A stretch of DNA of 64,000 nt, taken from positions 682,001 to 746,000 of the forward strand of contig NZ_JAUSYS010000001.1 in NCBI RefSeq assembly GCF_030817015.1, written 5' to 3'. Below, one piece after another: positions 9,228-17,171 of the stretch. The notes beneath the pieces are model-generated. The model was not told the DNA's origin and ran no database searches. It was given only the letters and a program-made list of their open reading frames with translations. Each line of letters starts with the position of its first letter. Position 1 is the first letter of the stretch. This stretch comes from Arthrobacter sp. V1I7 (GTDB taxonomy: Bacteria > Actinomycetota > Actinomycetes > Actinomycetales > Micrococcaceae). Position numbers and translations under genes: made by a program.

Positions 9228-10043
9228 ATGTCACGATGGCTCGAGGTCGGTCCGGACAACTACGTTCTGACAACCCAAGGATCCCTGCTCAACACAGGCC
9301 TGGTGGTCGGCACCGAACGCGCCATGGTGATCGACACCGGCGGCGGCCCCAGGCAGGGACGCGAGATTCTGGCCGCCGTGCGGGAGAAGACCGCGCTTCC
9401 CCTCGTCGTCGTCAACACGCACGCGCACTATGACCACTTCTTTGGCAACGCTGTTTTTGCCGACGACGGCGTGTCTGAGTTCTGGGCGCACGAGGCCTGC
9501 GCCGCGGAGATCGAAGAGAACGGGGACGGCCAGCGCCGCGCCGTTGCCGCCGAGGAACCGGAGATGGCCGCCGGTGAAGGCAGCGACGTCGAACTCGTGG
9601 TTCCGAACGCCATCGTCAAGGACCAGCCGGTCCTGGTGGACCTCGGCGGCCAGGCCGTCACCCTCTTCTACCTGGGCCGCGGTCACACCGACGGCGACCT
9701 TCTCGTTGGGACAGCCACGACACTGTATGCCGGTGACCTCGTGGAGCAGGGTTCGCACCCCTCGTTTGAGGACTCATACCCCGAGGAATGGGCGGGCGCC
9801 CTCCGGCACGTGTCCGCGCTGCGCCACCGTTACGAATTTCTGGTTCCCGGCCACGGAGCGCCCTGCAGCGACCAGTTCGTCAAGACCATGGCCGACACCA
9901 TGGGCACCGCCGTGCGGCAGGCGATCCAGGCCACCCGGGAAACCCCCGACGACGCCACCAAGGCAATCCCGATCCTTCCCTATGGCCCGGAGCAGTCACG
10001 TTGGTTCATCAAGCGGCTGCAGGAGACGCGGGCGCACCACTGA
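9228..10043 (+). CDS. MBL-fold metallo-hydrolase
   Basis: 271-residue metallo-beta-lactamase-fold hydrolase. The metal-binding motif HxHxDH is seen as NTHAHYDHFFGN (about residue 64), followed by GRGHTDGDLLV (His/Asp, about residue 152), LYAGDLVEQG (bridging Asp) and VPGHGAP (C-terminal His). The substrate is not evident; related proteins include glyoxalase-II-like and subclass B3-like hydrolases. The ATG at 9228 is preceded by GGAG at a good distance; the open frame begins 18 bp earlier. It stands alone between the E2 gene and the ParA-like gene, on the same strand. Confidence 0.85.
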   Translation: MSRWLEVGPDNYVLTTQGSLLNTGLVVGTERAMVIDTGGGPRQGREILAAVREKTALPLVVVNTHAHYDHFFGNAVFADDGVSEFWAHEACAAEIEENGDGQRRAVAAEEPEMAAGEGSDVELVVPNAIVKDQPVLVDLGGQAVTLFYLGRGHTDGDLLVGTATTLYAGDLVEQGSHPSFEDSYPEEWAGALRHVSALRHRYEFLVPGHGAPCSDQFVKTMADTMGTAVRQAIQATRETPDDATKAIPILPYGPEQSRWFIKRLQETRAHH

Positions 10044-10162
10044 CGCGGTCAATTCCCTTCCCGATGATCAGGGTGCTCGTGACCTCGCCTAGACTTGCCC
10101 TTTGAACGACGTCAAACAAGCGCCGCAGCGTGTCCCGCTGTGAGTCCTGGGAGAAATCAACG

Positions 10163-11461
10163 ATGCCCGAACCGGTGGAAGACAATACAGCTGCCACTAC
10201 TGACAACGCAGGGCAGCCTGAAACCCGCCGCCGACGCGACTTGCGTCGAGCCGACGGTGACGATGCTGCCCGGACAGGAACCATGCCGGTCGTCAATCCC
10301 CCCACCAGCCCCGCCGAACCCGCCGTCCCGAAGCGCCGCAGTTCGTGGGCCGAGGCCGCCGAAGCCGCCGACGAACGCAATTGGTCCCCCGACACCGGCG
10401 CCGCGCCCGTGGTCCGCCCGGTCCTCGGGGCTCCGTTGCCGCCCGCACCGGAGACAGCACCTGCCGTGCCCGCCCAGCCGGGCCGCTCGACCCGCACCGC
10501 CAGCCGGACCGCCGCTTTGGCGACCGCCCCGGTTCCCGACTTCATCAGCTCACCCGGACTCTTCGTCCGCGAGCAGAAGCCAAAGCCAGTCGGCGGCTTC
10601 CGCGGTGCCCTGTACCAGATGACCGGCGGCGGGATCAATCTCGGTCCGAGCGCGCGCCAGCGCGAAGAGGACGAACTCGCCCGGCGCATCTCCCGCCAGC
10701 TCCAAGGCAGCTACAACACCGCCGTCCTGAGCCTCAAGGGCGGCATCGGCAAGACCTCCACCACCGTCGGCGTCGGCCTGACCCTGGCGGAATTTCGTGG
10801 CGACCCGCCCTGCGCAATCGACGCGAACCCGGACTCCGGTGATCTCGTGGAGCGCGCGCTGGGCGAGGGCCTCTACCAGCAGCAGAGCCCGCGAACCATC
10901 ACGGACCTGCTCCGTAACATCGAGTCGGTCGACTCCCTCACCGCCCTGGCACGGTACATGCACCACGCGGGCAGGCTCCACCTGATCGCCGGAGAACAGG
11001 ATCCCGAGGTCTCAGACTCACTGACGGCCAAGGAGTACCTGCGGATCCGCAAACTCGTCTCCGGCTACTATTCGGTGGCCCTCACGGACTGCGGCACGGG
11101 CGTCACACACAACGCCATGAGCGGTATCCTGCAGTCCGCGGACAACCTCATCATCGCCGCCGGCTATGCCGTCAGCGGCGCCAAGCGGGCGCGCAGCACG
11201 CTGCACTGGCTGGCCAGCCACGGCTATGAGCAACTGGCGCGCAACGCCGTCGTCGTCATCACGGACAAGGACGAGGTTTCCTCCCGGGTAGACAAGGACG
11301 CGATCGAGGACCACCTGTCCGGAATTTGCCGCCAGCTGATCGCCGTCCCGCACGACCGCGGGGTGGCCGATGGCGACCTGGTCACCCTGGATGTGCTCCG
11401 TCCGGAAACGCGTCGCGCCTACCGGGAGATCGCCGCCGCGATCGTCGACGGCTACGTGTAG
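10163..11461 (+). CDS. MinD/ParA-family P-loop ATPase with long disordered N-terminus
   Basis: 432 residues. The first 175 or so are rich in Pro, Ala, Arg and Asp and look disordered. The ATPase domain starts at VLSLKGGIGKTSTTVGVGL, a deviant Walker A with the signature lysine, followed by AIDANPDSGDLVERAL (switch region) and VALTDCGTGVTHNAMSG (Walker B-like) and VVVITDKDEVSSRVDKDAI. The pattern matches the MinD/ParA-like proteins often found near type VII secretion in actinobacteria, but no secretion genes are in view. GGGAGA precedes the ATG at 10163. A TAGACT hexamer at about 10089 may be its -10 box. The role (localisation or secretion) is not determined. Confidence 0.85.
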   Translation: MPEPVEDNTAATTDNAGQPETRRRRDLRRADGDDAARTGTMPVVNPPTSPAEPAVPKRRSSWAEAAEAADERNWSPDTGAAPVVRPVLGAPLPPAPETAPAVPAQPGRSTRTASRTAALATAPVPDFISSPGLFVREQKPKPVGGFRGALYQMTGGGINLGPSARQREEDELARRISRQLQGSYNTAVLSLKGGIGKTSTTVGVGLTLAEFRGDPPCAIDANPDSGDLVERALGEGLYQQQSPRTITDLLRNIESVDSLTALARYMHHAGRLHLIAGEQDPEVSDSLTAKEYLRIRKLVSGYYSVALTDCGTGVTHNAMSGILQSADNLIIAAGYAVSGAKRARSTLHWLASHGYEQLARNAVVVITDKDEVSSRVDKDAIEDHLSGICRQLIAVPHDRGVADGDLVTLDVLRPETRRAYREIAAAIVDGYV

Positions 11462-11476
11462 CCGTACGATTTAGGC

Positions 11477-12214
11477 ATGACCAACAACAGCCCCGGGGAC
11501 GACGCCGCCCTCCAGCTACAGGACCTCCTGTTGGGCACGGAAAACGTCGAGGACTTCCTCGACCAGCTCGCGGTCTTCGCGGCGGCCACGCTCAGCAGGC
11601 TCATCGGAGCCGAAGTTGAGTGCGGCGTCACGCTCCAGCGCCGGAAGCGGACGATGACCGTGGCAGGGAGCAGCCCGCGGGCGGTCGTGCTCGACCGGAT
11701 CGAACAAAGATTCGGCGACGGACCGTGCACTGAGGCGCTCCGGACCAAGTCCGTGGTGCTGCTGCCCGATGTACACGCCGATCCCCGCTGGCCCGCTTAC
11801 CAGCTGCAGCTCGCCGGCCATGGCTGCCGAAGCACGCTCGGCGTCCCGCTCGAAATCGGCGAGGATGCGGACGCCGCTTTGAACTTTTTCGGCTCGGACA
11901 CCGGGCTCTTTACCGGGGAGATCATCAAGGAAGCCGCCGGCTTCGCCGACCTCGCGGGCCGGTCGCTGCGGCTCGCCGTCCGGATCGGGACGGCCCGGAC
12001 CCGCGCCGAGGATCTGCAGGCCGCGATGGAACACCGCACCTCGATCGATCTGGCCTGCGGCGTCGTCATGGCCCAGAACCGCTGCACCCAGAATGAGGCC
12101 ATGGCAATCCTGACCAAGGTCTCCAGCAACCGGAACCAGAAGCTCCGGGATGTTGCCGCCGACCTCCTGCGGAACATCACCAACGGCGAGGTCCGGACCC
12201 ACTTCGAGGCGTGA
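11477..12214 (+). CDS. GAF and ANTAR domain protein (RNA-binding antiterminator)
   Basis: 245 residues with a GAF-like sensor domain in the N-terminal two thirds (FGDGPCTEALRTKSVVLLPD, then GCRSTLGVPLEIG) and a C-terminal ANTAR domain (RTSIDLACGVVMAQNRCTQN, then AMAILTKVSSNRNQKLRDVA). ANTAR domains bind paired RNA hairpins and suppress termination, so the protein probably couples a signal to transcript elongation. The start lacks a Shine-Dalgarno sequence, but TACGAT (11465-11470) ends 6 nt before the ATG, the pattern of a leaderless mRNA. No candidate target hairpin pair is obvious next to it. Confidence 0.9.
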   Translation: MTNNSPGDDAALQLQDLLLGTENVEDFLDQLAVFAAATLSRLIGAEVECGVTLQRRKRTMTVAGSSPRAVVLDRIEQRFGDGPCTEALRTKSVVLLPDVHADPRWPAYQLQLAGHGCRSTLGVPLEIGEDADAALNFFGSDTGLFTGEIIKEAAGFADLAGRSLRLAVRIGTARTRAEDLQAAMEHRTSIDLACGVVMAQNRCTQNEAMAILTKVSSNRNQKLRDVAADLLRNITNGEVRTHFEA

Positions 12215-12270
12215 CACCGTCCGGACGCCGGGAGTCCGCGTCCCGGCGTGGCCAGCCTAGGATATAGGGG

Positions 12271-13485
12271 ATGACGACCACCCGCCCCGCACCCTTCAGC
12301 CTCCGCGGCATCGCCGTTCCTGCCTTTGGCCCGGCCCTGCTGTTCAGTATCGGCGAGGGGGCGATCCTTCCGGTCGTGGCGCTGTCCGCCCGCGACCTGG
12401 GCGCCTCGGTGGCCGTAGCCGCGCTGACTGTCACACTGATCGGGCTGGGATCCTGGTTCTTCAACCTGCCGGCCTCGCTCATCACACTGAAGTTCGGCGA
12501 ACGCTGGGCGATTGTGGGGGCGGCCGCCGCCAGCGCCATCGCCCTGTCGGGTGCGGCCCTGTCCGCGCTGGTGCCCGGGGGCCTCTGGCTGCTCGCCGGG
12601 TCGATGCTCGTCGTCGGGATGGCCGCCAGCGTCTTCAGCCTGGCCCGGCAGAAGTACCTGACCGAGGCAGTGCCCGTGATCCTCAGGGCCCGTGCCCTGT
12701 CCACACTCGGCGGCGTGAACCGGGTCGGCATCTTCATCGGCCCTTTCATCGGCGCTGCGGTGATGCAGTTCGCCGGTATCACGGGAGCCTACTGGGCCGG
12801 CGCTGTGGCGATGGCCGCAGCAGCGGCACTGTCGGTGACCATCCCGGACCTCGTGGCGAAGCCCGCCCCGGCGGATGGCGTCCCGCTGGAGCAGGCGACG
12901 ATGCGGGGCGTGGCTGCGTCCCATGCCGGGATCTTCCTGACCGTCGGGATGGGCGTGCTGCTGCTCAGCGCGCTGCGCGCCTCCCGCCAGGTGGTGATCC
13001 CGCTCTGGGCCGATCACCTCGGCATGGACGCCACCCAGGCCTCCCTCATCTACGGCCTCTCCGGCGCGATCGACATGCTGGTGTTCTACCCTGCCGGTAA
13101 ACTGATGGACCGCAAAGGCCGGCAATGGGTCGCAATCCCCTCGACCCTCATCATGGGAACTGCGATGCTGTTGATCCCGGTCAGCACCGGCTTTGTGGGC
13201 CTGCTCCTCGCGGCGCTCCTGATCGGTTTCGGCAACGGCATCAGCTCCGGCCTGAACATGACCCTGGGGGCCGATTTCTCGCCGGACAACGGCCGCGGCC
13301 AGTTCCTCGGCATCTGGCGCTTTCTGGCCGACGCCGGGGCCACCGGCGGCCCCGTGCTGCTCTCGGGAGTCACCGCCGTAGCGTCACTCGGGGCGGGGGT
13401 GGCGGCCACCGGCGTGCTCGGCTTCGCTGCCGCCGCCGTTTTCGCCGTCACCATTCCGCGCCTCAAACACCGCCGGAACTACTGA
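12271..13485 (+). CDS. Major facilitator superfamily transporter
   Basis: 404-residue membrane protein with about 12 hydrophobic segments. Typical MFS loops are visible: the GAVLMDRxGR-like motif appears as YPAGKLMDRKGRQWVAIPS (about residue 275) and the first half ends with RALSTLGGVNRVGIFIGPFIG. The substrate cannot be inferred; the fold resembles drug/sugar efflux carriers. A TAGGAT -10 hexamer (12258-12263) ends 7 nt before the ATG, with AGGGG between, so it could be leaderless or have a very short leader. It converges on the PAP2 gene; the 64-bp gap shows no strong terminator. Confidence 0.88.
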   Translation: MTTTRPAPFSLRGIAVPAFGPALLFSIGEGAILPVVALSARDLGASVAVAALTVTLIGLGSWFFNLPASLITLKFGERWAIVGAAAASAIALSGAALSALVPGGLWLLAGSMLVVGMAASVFSLARQKYLTEAVPVILRARALSTLGGVNRVGIFIGPFIGAAVMQFAGITGAYWAGAVAMAAAAALSVTIPDLVAKPAPADGVPLEQATMRGVAASHAGIFLTVGMGVLLLSALRASRQVVIPLWADHLGMDATQASLIYGLSGAIDMLVFYPAGKLMDRKGRQWVAIPSTLIMGTAMLLIPVSTGFVGLLLAALLIGFGNGISSGLNMTLGADFSPDNGRGQFLGIWRFLADAGATGGPVLLSGVTAVASLGAGVAATGVLGFAAAAVFAVTIPRLKHRRNY

Positions 13486-13549
13486 ACGCCCGCCAATTCT
13501 GGACCCGGCCCGCGGCGATGTAAACGGTTTCGGGACTACCGCGGCGCCT

Positions 13550-14527
13550 TTAGCGCCGTGGCGCGCGGCGCCGTCGTGCGGCCTGTCCGAACAGCCACAC
13601 ACCGGCCACCGTCGCGAGGTACCCGACGATCACAATGAGGGTGGTTCCGGCCCAGAAGTAGTCGGAGGTGCTGCCTTCCTGGCCGGGGCCGGGTGCGATC
13701 TTCAGCAGCGAGTAACCGGCCAGGGAGGCCGAGGCGAGCCCTGCCAGCATGGGCAGCGCGAGCCACAGCCGGGAGGCTGCCCAGTGTTCCCCGTAACCGG
13801 TCCAGGCATTCCAGCGCGGTCCGGTGCGGATGATCAACCAGCCGGCCGGGAGCATGAACGCCGCCACCACGAGGAAGGCGGCCACGACGTCCGCGGGTCG
13901 GTGCCACTGGTTGATCAGGGTGGAAACGCCGGTGGCGACGGCGAAGCTGCCGCCCAGGAAACCGACAAGCGGCCGCCAGCGCGGCGAAACGACCAGGAAC
14001 ACGGCCGCCGCGGCCGACGCCGCCAGCGTCGTGTGTCCCGACGGCAGGGAGTTGAACTCCAGCGTCTCGATTCCGCGGTACGGCCGGACGGGTACGAGGT
14101 CCTTGAGGATTTGGGTGGCCACGTTGGCGCCCACGCAGGCCGCCACGGCGATTCCGGCCGCGCTCCAGCGCCGCCGCAGGATGGTGACTAAGAGGATGAC
14201 GACGGTGGCGATCAGGACGGACGCGGCCGGCAGCCAGTCGAGTAGCTTGTTGGCGGCCTTGCCCGCCGTGCCATGGATTTCGACGGCCTCGACCAGCGCC
14301 GATTCGTCGATGAACTGCCCCGTGGCGGTGCGGACAAAGAAAAAATAGGTGGCGGCAAGCGCGGCCAGGCATGCCAGCGTGGCCAGCGTGAACGTCAGGC
14401 CCAGGCCCTTGCCGGGCTTCCCGCCCGGACTTTCCGCGGCGGCCCGGCGCTTCCGGGCAGGGTTGTACTGCGGCCCCGGATAGCCCGACGGTGCGTGTTG
14501 GTCTGTGCGTTCCTGACGAAAATCCAT
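13550..14527 (-). CDS. PAP2-family phosphatase, integral membrane
   Basis: 325 residues. After a basic cytosolic N-terminus of about 45 residues come several hydrophobic helices. The PAP2 signature is complete: ILKDLVPVRPYRG (KxxxxxxRP), SLPSGHTTLAAS (PSGH) and STLINQWHRPADVV (SRxxxxxHxxxD form). Such enzymes dephosphorylate lipid phosphates, for instance undecaprenyl pyrophosphate or phosphatidic acid, at the outer face of the membrane. The ATG at 14527 is chosen because homologues start near here and upstream in-frame sequence to 15262 is antisense to the GH32 gene. It is divergent from the GH32 gene. Confidence 0.88.
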   Translation of the reverse strand: MDFRQERTDQHAPSGYPGPQYNPARKRRAAAESPGGKPGKGLGLTFTLATLACLAALAATYFFFVRTATGQFIDESALVEAVEIHGTAGKAANKLLDWLPAASVLIATVVILLVTILRRRWSAAGIAVAACVGANVATQILKDLVPVRPYRGIETLEFNSLPSGHTTLAASAAAAVFLVVSPRWRPLVGFLGGSFAVATGVSTLINQWHRPADVVAAFLVVAAFMLPAGWLIIRTGPRWNAWTGYGEHWAASRLWLALPMLAGLASASLAGYSLLKIAPGPGQEGSTSDYFWAGTTLIVIVGYLATVAGVWLFGQAARRRRAPRR

Positions 14528-14665
14528 CGCTATCAGGTTCCCACAGAACCCTGCGAGGCGCCTGAGGACAGGCTGTGACGAGCGGCGTTGACGGGGGAAG
14601 CCCACGCCCTGGTTCCGCCCGGGACGGCCGTGACCTGCCATCTCGGGCGCGGGTAGTGTGTGGCC

Positions 14666-16006
14666 ATGGACACCGTGGCGAATCACCCGGACCCCGCCTT
14701 TCCCCGCTTCCACCCCCGGCCCGCGAAGGGCTGGATCAACGATCCGAACGGCCTGAGCTACATCGACGGCCGCTACCACGTCTTCTTCCAGTACAACCCG
14801 GACTCCGCGCGCCACCATGGCATCCGTTGGGGCCACCTGAGCTCGCCGGACCTGGTCCGCTGGGACGAGGAACCGGTAGCGCTCAGTCCACAGCCCGGTG
14901 GGCCGGACGCCTTCGGCTGCTGGACCGGGGTCGTGACCGACGACGGCGGCGTCCCCACCGCTGCCTACTCCGGCGTCGAGACCGCGGACGGGAAGTCCCG
15001 GGTCGTCCTGGCCCGGGGCTCCAGCGACCTTGCCGCCTGGACGCAGGACGGCCACGTGGCGGCCGGTCTGCCCCCGGACCCTCAGGTCACCGCCGTACGG
15101 GACCCGTTCATCTTCCACTTCCAGGGCCGGCGTTATGCCCTCCAGGGAGCCGGTCTGGGATCGGGCCGGGCGGCCGTCCTGCTCTACAGGGTGGACGATC
15201 TCCGGAACTGGACGTATGAGGGGATCTGGTTCAGCTCCGACCAGCCGCTCGCTGCCAGGCACTTACCCGCGGAGATCTGGGAGTGCCCCCAGCTGGTCCG
15301 CGTCCCGGATTCCTCCGGGGCGGAAACCTGGCTGCTGATGGCATCCTTGTGGCTCTCCGGGGACCTCCACGAACACGCCAACGGTGTCGGCTATCTCCTC
15401 GGTTCGGTCGTGCCCGGGATCGCCGGCCTGCCGGTCTTCGCCCCGGAGACGGGAGGAAAGGCGGATCTCGGCCGGGAATTCTACGCGCCGCAGATCCTGC
15501 CGCTGCCGAAGCGGACCCTGCTCTGGGGCTGGTCACCGGAAGCGACGGGCGGAGAGGAGCGGCCGGGACGCAGCCAGGAGCAGACGGACGACGCCGGCTG
15601 GGCCGGCATCCTGACGTTTCCGCGGCAGCTCTCCGTCCACGGCGGCGCGCTCGCCGTGGAGCCGGCGGCAGAACTCCAGGCATACCGCGCTGCGCGGCTG
15701 TACGAGGGTGCCGCCGGAACCCTGGCCCTGCCCCGGTACGCCGAGGCACACGTCACCGGGGGCGAGGGCCGGATCCGGCTCATCCTCGGCTCGGCGCGGG
15801 GGCAGCGCACCGTGTTCACCGAAGACGTGGCCGGCGGCGACGAGTACCGGATCTTCGTAGACGCCTCGATCGTGGAGGCGTACCACCACCGGGCTGTGCC
15901 CACGACCGTGCGCGCCTACCCTGGCACCGATGAGGCGTGGCAGCTGGAACTGCCGCATGGAGCGTCGGCCGACGTCTGGGAACTGCGGCACCCGGACCAG
16001 GCATAG
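14666..16006 (+). CDS. Glycoside hydrolase family 32 (beta-fructofuranosidase/sucrose-6-phosphate hydrolase type)
   Basis: 446-residue enzyme expected to hydrolyse beta-fructosides. The nucleophile motif is FHPRPAKGWINDPNGLSYID (WINDPNG, Asp about residue 27), the transition-state motif is TAVRDPFIF (RDP, about residue 147) and the acid/base motif is EIWECPQLV (EC, about residue 203). The C-terminal beta-sandwich ends with EYRIFVDASIVEAYHH. No signal peptide is seen, so it is probably cytoplasmic. A GTG at 14660 is also in frame, but TAGTGT (14654-14659) ends 6 nt before the ATG at 14666, which favours a leaderless ATG start. No sugar transporter is adjacent. Confidence 0.9.
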   Translation: MDTVANHPDPAFPRFHPRPAKGWINDPNGLSYIDGRYHVFFQYNPDSARHHGIRWGHLSSPDLVRWDEEPVALSPQPGGPDAFGCWTGVVTDDGGVPTAAYSGVETADGKSRVVLARGSSDLAAWTQDGHVAAGLPPDPQVTAVRDPFIFHFQGRRYALQGAGLGSGRAAVLLYRVDDLRNWTYEGIWFSSDQPLAARHLPAEIWECPQLVRVPDSSGAETWLLMASLWLSGDLHEHANGVGYLLGSVVPGIAGLPVFAPETGGKADLGREFYAPQILPLPKRTLLWGWSPEATGGEERPGRSQEQTDDAGWAGILTFPRQLSVHGGALAVEPAAELQAYRAARLYEGAAGTLALPRYAEAHVTGGEGRIRLILGSARGQRTVFTEDVAGGDEYRIFVDASIVEAYHHRAVPTTVRAYPGTDEAWQLELPHGASADVWELRHPDQA

Positions 16007-16026
16007 CGCCCCGGTAAAGTGAAAAG

Positions 16027-17094
16027 ATGCTCAGCCCATCGTCCCGGCACTCTCCGGACCTCCCCCCGGGTCCAGCCCCGTCCCGTCCGGGGCAGCTCCC
16101 TGGGCTGGACGAACTCCTTGCCGTCGCCCAGGTGGTGAGTTTGCCGATGCGGGTGAAATTCCGCGGCATCCTCCACCGTGAGGCCCTGCTGCTGCGGGGA
16201 CCGCTGGGCTGGGGCGAGTTCTGCCCCTTCCCCGAATACGGCGACGCTGAGGCTTCCCGCTGGCTCGCCTCCGCCATCGAGGCCGGCTGGCAGGGATTCC
16301 CCGCGCCGCTGCGGACCAGCATTCCGGTCAACGCCACCGTCCCGGCGGTTTCCGCGGACCGGGTGCCGGAGATCCTGGCCCGCTTCGGACGGGTGGACGC
16401 CGTCAAGGTCAAAGTCGCCGAGCGCGGCCAGGGCCTGGCGGACGACGTTTCCCGCGTCGCCGCGGTCCGGGAGGCCATGCCGGATGCCAGGATCAGGGTG
16501 GACGCCAACGGCGGCTGGGACGTCCCGACGGCCGTCGAAGCGCTGACCCGGCTCGCCGCCGTCGGGCTCGAATACGCCGAACAGCCGGTTCCGGACATTG
16601 CCGGGCTCGCCGAAGTGCGGCGCCGGCTGCGCGACGCCGGGACCCCCCTGCTCATCGCCGCGGACGAGAGTGTGCGCAAGGAGGAGGACCCGCTCAAGGT
16701 GGCGCGCGCCGGCGCCGCGGACCTGATCGTGGTGAAGGTGGCGCCGCTCGGGGGAGTGCGCCGGGCCCTGGACATCGTGGCGCGGGCCGGGCTCCCCGCC
16801 GTCGTCAGCTCCGCCCTGGACACCTCCGTCGGGATCCGTGCGGGGCTGGCGCTCGCCGCGGCCCTCCCGGAATTGCCGTACGCGTGCGGGCTCGGGACTG
16901 TGTCCCTGCTGGCGGCCGACGTCACCCGGGACCCGCTGGTGTCCGACGACGGCGCCATCCGGCTCCGCGAGGTAACCGCGGACCCGGCACTGCTGGTGGA
17001 GCACGCCGCGGCCCGGGAACGCCGGGACTGGTGGCTGGACCGGCTGCGCCGGGTCCACGCAGCCTCTGTCAAGTCGCTGGAGAGTTCACCGTAA
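16027..17094 (+). CDS. menC: o-Succinylbenzoate synthase
   Basis: 355-residue enolase-superfamily enzyme that dehydrates SHCHC to o-succinylbenzoate in menaquinone synthesis. The barrel shows the catalytic set: DAVKVKVAE (Lys), IRVDANGGWD (metal Asp), EYAEQPVPD (Glu), IAADESVRK (Asp) and LIVVKVAPLGG (second Lys). The N-terminal 25 residues are Pro/Ser-rich and variable. TAAAGT (16015-16020) ends 6 nt before the ATG with no ribosome binding site, so it is likely leaderless. The stop codon lies inside a PHO-box-like repeat that belongs to the next gene. Confidence 0.93.
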   Translation: MLSPSSRHSPDLPPGPAPSRPGQLPGLDELLAVAQVVSLPMRVKFRGILHREALLLRGPLGWGEFCPFPEYGDAEASRWLASAIEAGWQGFPAPLRTSIPVNATVPAVSADRVPEILARFGRVDAVKVKVAERGQGLADDVSRVAAVREAMPDARIRVDANGGWDVPTAVEALTRLAAVGLEYAEQPVPDIAGLAEVRRRLRDAGTPLLIAADESVRKEEDPLKVARAGAADLIVVKVAPLGGVRRALDIVARAGLPAVVSSALDTSVGIRAGLALAAALPELPYACGLGTVSLLAADVTRDPLVSDDGAIRLREVTADPALLVEHAAARERRDWWLDRLRRVHAASVKSLESSP

Positions 17095-17105
17095 CTTCAT
17101 CCGGC
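17084..17105 (+). promoter_or_regulatory. PHO-box-like direct repeat upstream of phoX
   Basis: GTTCACCGTAA (17084-17094) followed directly by CTTCATCCGGC (17095-17105) forms two 11-nt units. The first heptamer is an exact match to the GTTCACC core of the Streptomyces PHO box and the second matches 5 of 7. It lies 67 bp before the phoX start and overlaps the menC stop codon. Phosphate-starvation activation by a PhoP/RegX3-type regulator is inferred. Confidence 0.6.
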
Positions 17106-17171
17106 TGACGGCAGCGCGACGGGAACGGCTGACACGGTGGGCGGGCACATCCCACCCATGGAAGGTCTCCC

